From: Pontibacter ummariensis
GTDB taxonomy: Bacteria; Bacteroidota; Bacteroidia; Cytophagales; Hymenobacteraceae
Assembly (NCBI RefSeq): GCF_900188175.1
Contig: NZ_FZOQ01000031.1
Location: 1 to 58,947 of the forward strand
Length of the DNA stretch: 58,947 nucleotides
Direction of reading: 5' to 3'
Of the stretch, positions 53,182 to 58,947 are shown one piece after another (the first letter of the stretch is position 1; the number at the start of each line of letters is the position of its first letter). The position numbers and the translations under genes were made by a program. The notes beneath the pieces are model-generated. The model saw only the letters and a program-made list of their open reading frames with translations. It was not told the origin of the DNA and did not search any database.

Positions 53182-53248
53182 GGTTCGATAAAATCCAAAA
53201 ATTCTCCTTGGGTTAATTTAGCTGTCTATGTGGTGGCGTATTTTGTGA

Positions 53249-53503
53249 CTACTCCGACAGCTGTTTTAGTAGCTCACGCTTTACCTCCCGTTCCACATCA
53301 ATAGTATCAGTTGAACGTATCCTTGTTGCCAACGAATCAACTCCTGTTTGTCTCTGCAGCTCCTCATTGGCTACATTCTGCAACGAGTCTAAAGCCATGT
53401 TGGCACCTGTTTCAACAATGTTTCCGAAAGTTTCCTGCAAGTCATTTCTCTCTGAGCAAGAGACGGCAAATAAAACTATTGCAAGGTATAATATCTTCTT
53501 CAT
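53249..53503 (-). CDS. Small lipoprotein
   Basis: An 84-residue protein with a signal peptide and lipobox LFAVSC (Cys16). The mature part is a single charged helical stretch, NIVETGANMALDSLQNVANEELQ, ending in EVKRELLKQLSE, suited to a coiled coil. No family is recognised. It is flanked by long gaps, so co-transcription is not evident. Confidence 0.65.
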   Translation of the reverse strand: MKKILYLAIVLFAVSCSERNDLQETFGNIVETGANMALDSLQNVANEELQRQTGVDSLATRIRSTDTIDVEREVKRELLKQLSE

Positions 53504-53866
53504 CTAATTTTTGTTTCTTAATGTTTAAACCCAATTAAAGCCTAATTACCTTCACAAAGCTCTTGAACAGTTTCCCGAATGTTCTCCCGGAACACCGCTC
53601 TACCTTAGCAGGGGACTCCAAGACCAGTTCTTCACCAGAGGGCCTCTTCAACGCTGGCAGTGGCTCGGTACAGGCGGGTGCCCTTGAAAGCCAGCCTCCC
53701 TGAGCCCTTCCAGTAGCCGGCCTCCTTTATGTATCATTCTGTAGGTGTCATACCCTGAAAGCAACAAGAACTACGCCACCTTTTTTATTTTACCAGTACA
53801 ATAAGTACAACTGCCAGCAAGGTTCTGATGCCCGTTAAATGTTCCGTCTCTTGAAACAGCAGCATG
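53504..53866. other. Gap with a possible gene remnant
   Basis: About 360 bp. On the minus strand one frame without a start reads EAGYWKGSGRLAF and TRLYRATASVEEALW before a stop. It may be the tail of a lost gene; I cannot name it. Confidence 0.35.
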
Positions 53867-54841
53867 TTATTGAAGTACTTCCATCACCGGCATGTTATGC
53901 TGCACATCAAAAGCCATCTGAAAAGCTTTCAAGGAGGTTAGTATATCCTCAGGAGAGACAGAACGCATTATAAAAACCAGGCGGGACGCCCGCTCCTCTG
54001 ATGGCCATGCCTCCAGGTGCTCGGGTGGATGGATGATGTGCTGCACACCATTCAGCACCACGGGGCCTGATCCTCCAATATCCAGCAAACCTTTTACCCG
54101 CATGATATTCTCTCCCTTGGCGTGCAGCAGCATACTCAGCCATAGCCCAAAAGCCGTCCAGTCCAGCGGCTCCCGAAAGGTGATGGAAACAGAGCTCACA
54201 TCCTGTGTATGCGTCTCTTTCTCCTGATAACCAGGAGCTGTGGCTTCTTTTCTTTGCCTTATGGCAGCAGCCGGACTGAATAGCACAGCAGCATCAATGG
54301 CGCCGTAGGCGGCTTTATGTATTTCGGAGGAAGGATTGATAGCTTGTAAAGCTCTGTTCAGTTGATCAACTTCTTCACCAGGAGCCAAATCTGTTTTGGT
54401 GATGATGAATTTGTCAGCTACCAGGGCCTGTTTTACAGATTCCGGCTGGTGGCGCAGATGGATGAGTCCGTTCACGGCATCTACCGTTACGATTACATTC
54501 TGGACATAGAAATGATGCTGGAGAACAGGATGAGACAACACGGTAAAGACAATAGGTGCCGGATCAGCCAGGCCAGTGGTTTCGATAACGACTTTGCTAA
54601 CATGATCCCTCTGCACCCTGTTGAGCAGCTGTGTCAGGCCCTGCACCAGGTCGTCCCTGGTACTGCAACATACACAACCGCCCCCTAACAAAATAGTACT
54701 TTCTTTCAATACCTGCAGCAGGTGATGGTCCAGCCCCACTTTACCAAACTCGTTAACCAGCACGGCGGTATTTTGCATACCAGGTTGCCGGAGGGCCTGC
54801 CGAAGCAGGGTCGTTTTGCCACTCCCCAGAAAGCCAGTCAC
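53867..54841 (-). CDS. G3E-family GTPase (CobW/YjiA type)
   Basis: A 324-residue GTPase with P-loop TGFLGSGKTTLL, the GGGCVCC motif (Cys56, Cys58, Cys59), ETTGLADPAP, and the base motif ITKTD. The annotated GTG start overlaps the preceding gene by 4 bp; it lies at the P-loop, so the usual first strand (in frame as LTIV) is outside, and a start further upstream, perhaps non-ATG, is likely. G3E GTPases deliver Zn, Co or Ni to target enzymes; the imidase two genes upstream is a likely client. The C-terminal CobW domain is present. Confidence 0.85.
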   Translation of the reverse strand: MTGFLGSGKTTLLRQALRQPGMQNTAVLVNEFGKVGLDHHLLQVLKESTILLGGGCVCCSTRDDLVQGLTQLLNRVQRDHVSKVVIETTGLADPAPIVFTVLSHPVLQHHFYVQNVIVTVDAVNGLIHLRHQPESVKQALVADKFIITKTDLAPGEEVDQLNRALQAINPSSEIHKAAYGAIDAAVLFSPAAAIRQRKEATAPGYQEKETHTQDVSSVSITFREPLDWTAFGLWLSMLLHAKGENIMRVKGLLDIGGSGPVVLNGVQHIIHPPEHLEAWPSEERASRLVFIMRSVSPEDILTSLKAFQMAFDVQHNMPVMEVLQ

Positions 54842-55170
54842 AATGGTGAGACATCGTGTTTCATTTTCCCGATCAGGACGGGGTCCAGTGGGTTTAGATT
54901 ATACCCTGCCAGTTTTTCCGCGGCAGGCCAAAGCCCGCCCAAATCGTCTATAATTTCCTGCCGGCCTTTGCGGTCGCTGAGGACAAACTTGCTCCCGTTC
55001 CAGTCTTCTACCTTTAATCCATAATGGTACAATATCCTATTGGCCAGGTTGGCCCGGTGCAGGCGTTCCCTCCTGTAAAACCTAAGCTGGTCTCCTCCGG
55101 GTACACCTTCCCCAATTCTTCTGTCGGTCCAATGCACTTGCAGGATGGCACCTGTACATAACACACACAT
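54838..55170 (-). CDS. Conserved-looking hypothetical protein between imidase and GTPase
   Basis: A 110-residue soluble protein: YRRERLHRANLANRILYHYGLKVEDWNG in the middle and a C-terminal DLGGLWPAAEKLAG. It starts 21 bp after the imidase gene and overlaps the GTPase gene by 4 bp, so it is translated with them. I do not recognise the family. Its position in the operon suggests a maturation partner or accessory factor of the metal-dependent imidase. Confidence 0.55.
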   Translation of the reverse strand: MCVLCTGAILQVHWTDRRIGEGVPGGDQLRFYRRERLHRANLANRILYHYGLKVEDWNGSKFVLSDRKGRQEIIDDLGGLWPAAEKLAGYNLNPLDPVLIGKMKHDVSPL

Positions 55171-55191
55171 AATATTATACCTGGCTTTATA

Positions 55192-56088
55192 TTATACCTG
55201 GCTTTGTTTGTTTCTTGGGAAGCGGCGGGCAAAGTCATCGGCAATCTCGTCGCATGTTACCCAGCGTACGCCCTCATGGCTGTTGATGTACTCGATCAGT
55301 CTTTCGTGCATGAGCAGTACCTGTGGCCGCCCGCTCACGTCAGGGTGTATGGTCATCGGGAAGATGGCATAGTCATACTCGCGGTACACCCAGTCGAACT
55401 GGTCTTTCCACATCTGCTCAATATCTCTGGGGTTCACAAAGCCATGGCTGTTAGGAGCCTTCTTAATAAACATCATCGGCGGCAGGTCATCCAGGTACCA
55501 GTTGGCCGGAATCTCGATCAGATCCGTTTCCACGCCCCGCTCCAACGGCTTCATCCATGTCGCTGCCCGCTGGGTATAGTCGATCTTGGTCCACTTATCA
55601 CCCACGCGCACATAGTATGGATGGAAATCATTGTGCATCAGGCTATGGTCATACTTAATCCCGTTCTTCAGCAGCAGTTCGTTGGTGATGTTGGAGAACT
55701 CCCACCACGGCGCAACATAACCGGTAGGTCTGCGCCCGGATATTTCTGTTACAAGGTCGATACACCTGAGCAGCACATCCTCCTCTTGCTGCGCTGTCAT
55801 GGCAATAGGGTTTTCGTGCGAATAGCCGTGCACCCCTATCTCATGGCCGGCTTCCACCACCATGCGTGTTTGCTCCGGAAATGTATCGATGGAATGGCCT
55901 GGTATAAACCAGGAGGTTTTAATGTTGTACTTATCAAAAAGCTTCAGCAGGCGCGGCGTACCGATTTCGCCGGCAAATAAGCCACGGGAGATGTCGTCAG
56001 GCGAGTCTTCACCGCCATAAGAGCCGAGCCAACCAGCAACAGCATCTACATCAATACCATAAGCAACGAGAATTTCTTTTTTAGCCAT
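55192..56088 (-). CDS. Polysaccharide-deacetylase-fold cyclic imide hydrolase/PgdA-type enzyme
   Basis: A 298-residue NodB-fold enzyme with the opening VAYGIDVDAVAGWLGSYGGE, IPGHSIDTFPEQTRMVVEAGHEIGVHGYSHE and APWWEFSNITNELL. The metal ligands Asp15, His87 and His91 are present, in register with Helicobacter HpPgdA (Asp14, His86, His90). The same group includes cyclic imide hydrolases. The neighbouring nitrilase favours an imidase role (ring opening of cyclic imides) over peptidoglycan deacetylation, since no signal peptide is seen. It is cytoplasmic. Confidence 0.85.
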   Translation of the reverse strand: MAKKEILVAYGIDVDAVAGWLGSYGGEDSPDDISRGLFAGEIGTPRLLKLFDKYNIKTSWFIPGHSIDTFPEQTRMVVEAGHEIGVHGYSHENPIAMTAQQEEDVLLRCIDLVTEISGRRPTGYVAPWWEFSNITNELLLKNGIKYDHSLMHNDFHPYYVRVGDKWTKIDYTQRAATWMKPLERGVETDLIEIPANWYLDDLPPMMFIKKAPNSHGFVNPRDIEQMWKDQFDWVYREYDYAIFPMTIHPDVSGRPQVLLMHERLIEYINSHEGVRWVTCDEIADDFARRFPRNKQSQV

Positions 56089-56202
56089 CGTTTTTAATTA
56101 ATACCTGTTCAAGATCTACTTTCGGAATCACCTGGGGAGCATAAAGGAGGTACGCATGGCCCGGAGGCATGGTTCAGAGGCCTTGATGCACGGTGATACG
56201 CT

Positions 56203-57009
56203 TTACCTGTAGTGTTTGGCAAAGAGTGACCTGTTCATGTCGCGCAGGTACGGGAGCCGCCGGCGCTGTTCTATTACTTCCTGCAGGTCTATCTCCGCCA
56301 CAATCACCTCGTCATGTTTGCTGGCCTCGGCTGTCACTTCGCCCCAGGGATTCACGATGCAACTTCCGCCTCCGAACTCGGTCACATCCTTTTCGGTACC
56401 GGTACGGTTGGCAGCAATGACGTAGGCGCCATTCTCCAGGGCGCGCGAACGGGTAGCTATTTTCCAGGCATAGCCACGGGCTTTGCCGAAGGCCGAAGGG
56501 TACAGAATAATGTCTGCTCCCTTGAGTGCAAGAACGCGTGCTCCTTCCGGAAAGCCAACTTCATAGCAGATCTGCAGACCAATGTTGCCGACCTCCGTCT
56601 GGAACACCGGAAATTCATTGCCTTTTGTAAAGCGCACACTCTCCACATCCCAAAGATGCGTCTTACGGTAAGTCCCCAGTAGCCCTTCCGGCCCTACGAT
56701 TACAGCTGTATCATATACCAGCCCCTTGCTCAGCCCCTGCTCCAGAATGGCCGCTACTATGTAAGTTTGGTGCTTTCGTGCCAGTTGCTGCATCCATTCC
56801 ACTGTTGGGCCGGGTATAGTTTCTGCCATTTCCACATCCCGCTCCTCTACCCGATAACCAGTATTGAACAATTCCGGAAGTACAATCAGCTTTGCACCAG
56901 ACTTTACTGTCTGCTCCACAAGCTCTTCGGACTTTTTAAGATTGGCTTCCCTGTTTCCCAAAACGCAATCCATCTGAACTGCAGCTACTTTAATTTTTCC
57001 TGCTTCCAT
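56203..57009 (-). CDS. Nitrilase-superfamily amidohydrolase
   Basis: A 268-residue CN-hydrolase with the Glu-Lys-Cys triad: Glu46 (VLPELFNTGY), Lys116 (YRKTHLWDVE) and Cys148 (LQICYEVGF). The family includes omega-amidases and half-amide hydrolases. It lies 114 bp upstream of the imidase gene in the same direction, so it could hydrolyse the half-amide that the imidase forms. No signal peptide. Substrate is inferred. Confidence 0.88.
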   Translation of the reverse strand: MEAGKIKVAAVQMDCVLGNREANLKKSEELVEQTVKSGAKLIVLPELFNTGYRVEERDVEMAETIPGPTVEWMQQLARKHQTYIVAAILEQGLSKGLVYDTAVIVGPEGLLGTYRKTHLWDVESVRFTKGNEFPVFQTEVGNIGLQICYEVGFPEGARVLALKGADIILYPSAFGKARGYAWKIATRSRALENGAYVIAANRTGTEKDVTEFGGGSCIVNPWGEVTAEASKHDEVIVAEIDLQEVIEQRRRLPYLRDMNRSLFAKHYR

Positions 57010-57246
57010 AACTAATTTTTTCAGGCTTATTTCATTTTACCATCCCATCTCTTACGTAAGCAGATTATTTCTAATTGATTAAACCTAATAGTGCCATTAT
57101 TTAATACAGCAAGTGACTGTTTGATAAATGTGCGTTATCAAAAAGAATAGTAAGCTTGCTCATAATAAATTCTGTTCTATAGAGCAATTACTTGAGCAGA
57201 ATATTGGAATCGGTTCCCACTTTTTACTAGCCAAGAGACACATGGA

Positions 57247-58105
57247 ATGAAAATGATACGATACGGGGAACTGAATAAGGAAAAGACAGGAATTGTCATC
57301 GACGGAATTTGGTATGACACATCAGCCTTTGGGGAGGACTACAACAAGCAGTTCTTTGAATCAGACGGCCCTGCCCGCCTGATGGAGTTTGTACAAACCA
57401 ATAAAGGTAAGCTGGAGCACATACCGGAGAACAGTCGCTTGGGCTCTCCGTTTGCCCGCCCTTCCAAGATTGTCTGCACCGGATTAAATTTTGCCGACCA
57501 TGCGGAAGAGATGAAAAATCCGATCCCAACAGAGCCAATCATCTTCATGAAGTCTACTACAGCGCTGTGGGACCTAACGACGACATCATCATACCCAGAA
57601 ATTCCGAGAAGACAGACTGGGAAGTGGAGCTAGCTTTTGTGATCGTCAAAAAGGCAAGTTACGTGGAAGAAGCCGAGGCAATAGACTATGTGGCCGGTTA
57701 CTGTCTGCACAACGATGTATCGGAGAGGGCTTAACAGTTTGAGCGCGGCGGTACCTGGGACAAAGGCAAGGGCTGTGAAACTTTCGCGCCTATGGGGCCT
57801 TACCTGGTTACGAAAGACGAGATCGAAGATGTAAACAACCTGCGTCTGTGGCTGAAATTAAACGGTGAAATCATGCAAGACAGTAATACGTCCACTTTCA
57901 TTTTCAAAATACCGCACCTAGTATCGTATATGAGCCAATTCATGGCCCTGCTTCCCGGAGGTGTTGTCTCGACCGGATCACCCGCTGGCGTAGGGTATGG
58001 TTTAAACCGCCGGTTTACTTAAAGCCGGGTGATATAGTGGAGATGGGAATAGACGGTCTGGGTATATCAAAGCAGCAGGTAAAGGAATATGCAGAAGCTA
58101 GATAG
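57247..58105 (+). pseudogene. Decayed fumarylacetoacetate hydrolase-family gene
   Basis: Starts MKMIRYGELNKEKTGIVID and matches the FAH N-terminus, then PSKIVCTGLNFADHAEEM. It needs a frame change near 57560 (the other frame gives GPNDDIIIPRNSEKTDWEVE), has an in-frame TAA at 57732 in SERA-stop-QFERGGTWDKGKG, and a second frame change near 58005 before PPVYLKPGDIVEMGIDGLG and a stop at 58105. The active-site Glu and Asp pattern is still readable. Two frameshifts plus one stop make a true pseudogene. FAH relatives act as ureidoglycolate lyase or oxaloacetate decarboxylase, fitting the catabolic cluster next door. Confidence 0.85.
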
Positions 58106-58198
58106 TTGTGAGTATTCGCCCCTACACCAATCTATAGTAAATTGCTTGACTATCTCACTTCATTTCAACTTTTATGTTCAGAAGGACAGACAGATGCT

Positions 58199-58276
58199 CT
58201 ACTTCCCCACTTGTAGATACGCGTCTACAGCCGCTAAATCCCTGTGAAGGTTCGATAGTTCACTCCTTCGTTCTAC
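58199..58276 (-). repeat. Dispersed repeat R3 (RRSELSN reading frame)
   Basis: Minus-strand frame VERRSELSNLHRDLAAVDAYLQVGK ends at TAG 58199-58201; shares 14 of its first 15 bases-per-codon pattern with R2. Confidence 0.55.
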
Positions 58277-58328
58277 TTGTAGAAAACATGAATCATCCCG
58301 AAGTTTAGGGTTGGAATAAGAAAAGGGG

Positions 58329-58381
58329 ACCTCCTGTTTTAGGGATATAGTCACTGTATCACCTAAAGACAGGAGGTTTTT
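58329..58381. terminator. Terminator-like hairpin
   Basis: ACCTCCTGT-TTTAGG and CCTAAA-GACAGGAGGT pair with one bulge across a loop near 58344-58361; TTTTT follows on the plus strand. Confidence 0.7.
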
Positions 58382-58947
58382 ATGTCGGTAAGCGGAACGT
58401 CATTCTGGCTCTCGAACACCCAAACCTTCCGTAAAAAAGGCTGCAGTACGGTGTCAATTGGCAAAACACGAATGTTCATCTTCTAAAAGAAAATTAACTT
58501 CCACTATGGCTCTAATGTAGCTGCTTCAGGCTACAGATGTAGCATCCGGCGCTCAAAGTACCGAAATCAAATACGACACCTCAAAATGTAGAGCAGTTTT
58601 TTTCCTGCCGGCTTAGCAAGATTTGCCGAACATAAGGTATCAAAATAGAACAGCAGAGATTCAACATCAGCATGCTTAGTGTCTGATAGATTTTATCCCT
58701 GTTGCCGTAAGAGAGCCAACCTCTCCACTTACAGGCTGGTATCCAGGAAAAGGTCACTTCTTTCATACCCACAGTTCTTCTGGCAGAAAGGGGCCACCGG
58801 CGGGGGCGCACTCCCTGGAAGAGGTTATAGCAGCAAGAGCAATTATTAAGGGCGACTCTCATGATGTCTGTTAATTTCCTTCGCTCTGGAAGCGTACACA
58901 CGTCCAAGTGGCTTCTATGGCAGGTTCTCCGTCTAAGTAAGCGACAC
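58382..58947. other. Terminal stretch without a supported gene
   Basis: About 560 bp to the window end. A 108-codon minus-strand ORF (58581-58907) has odd composition and is not accepted. Nothing else is recognised; a gene may begin beyond the edge. Confidence 0.4.

Larger units (their letters stand above)
52823..53248. other. Gap with repeat R2 and hairpin
   Basis: About 430 bp. It holds repeat R2 (53053-53138) and the terminator at 53145-53181. No gene is accepted. Confidence 0.5.

Noticed and set aside
55204..55980. 258-codon plus-strand ORF
   Set aside because: Antisense of the imidase gene.
58581..58907. 108-codon minus-strand ORF near the window end
   Set aside because: Cys/Arg/Trp-rich, no recognisable domain, no promoter.
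1..58947. CRISPR arrays and complete tRNA or rRNA genes
   Set aside because: No regularly spaced repeats and no full cloverleaf or rRNA-like stretch seen by eye; only a tRNA 3' end at 37576-37600.

Overview
The window reads as chromosomal DNA of a Bacteroidota member, most likely the Hymenobacteraceae/Cytophagales group (Pontibacter-like); the genus is inference. Supporting signs are a TonB-dependent receptor with a CarboxypepD-like N-terminal domain, small SPII lipoproteins, DUF6132/DUF2892 sulfur-type membrane proteins, LytTR signalling, and promoters with the Bacteroidota -7 box TAnnTTTG. About 45 intact genes, five decayed genes, seven matching operator/promoter sites and many intrinsic terminators can be supported. 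No rRNA, complete tRNA or CRISPR array is visible.

Positions 1-21 kb hold a reactive-sulfur/thiol gene island, nearly all on the minus strand: a SoxB-like 5'-nucleotidase-fold lipoprotein, a TlpA thioredoxin, a DoxX-DsrE fusion, an MFS carrier, single-domain rhodaneses, two MBL-fold/rhodanese (persulfide dioxygenase-like) proteins, a TSUP exporter, a split YeeE/YedE thiosulfate-type transporter, thioredoxin reductase, DUF302/DUF2892/DUF6132 proteins, two Crp/Fnr regulators, an OprD-like porin, a Usp protein and a methyltransferase. Seven transcription units in this island start from the same 44-bp module: a palindrome GTGAC-N4-GTCAC exactly 22 bp from a TACCTTTG-type -7 box. This places the operator near -40, as in class II Crp activation. 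One of the seven drives trxB-DUF-crp, so one Crp gene is predicted to be autoregulated. Both Crp proteins have the SREVxSR recognition helix expected for TGTGA half sites, and both carry a CAxSxxC cysteine pair. I propose a thiol/sulfane-sulfur-sensing Crp regulon.

21-30 kb holds a decayed CtaG-like gene, an iron/siderophore pair (TonB-dependent receptor plus PepSY membrane reductase) with an inverted repeat around its promoter, an S41 peptidase, a DUF1579-like protein, an AhpD-like/Lrp divergent pair and a frameshifted quinone oxidoreductase. 30-37.6 kb is accessory: a PAS histidine kinase, a chloramphenicol-acetyltransferase-like/HAD pair, a frameshifted Crp gene, a VOC pseudogene, an AT-rich gap, a DUF3800-like protein and a serine recombinase followed directly by a tRNA 3'-end fragment. 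37.6-44 kb carries cytochrome c, DUF5602, RidA and NmrA genes, then a four-gene signalling operon: a LytTR regulator, two FMN split-barrel proteins and a GAF histidine kinase.

44-53 kb contains an EamA transporter divergent from a DeoR regulator with repeated TTGCAATATA sites, a third and apparently exported persulfide-dioxygenase-like protein, a secreted unknown, an AraC regulator, an isochorismatase-type hydrolase, a luciferase-like monooxygenase and a Nudix hydrolase. 53-58 kb holds a cyclic-imidase/PgdA-type deacetylase, a nitrilase, a G3E GTPase and a fumarylacetoacetase-family pseudogene with two frameshifts and a stop. Three copies of a short dispersed repeat (44.1, 53.1, 58.2 kb) have an unexplained conserved reading frame on the minus strand.
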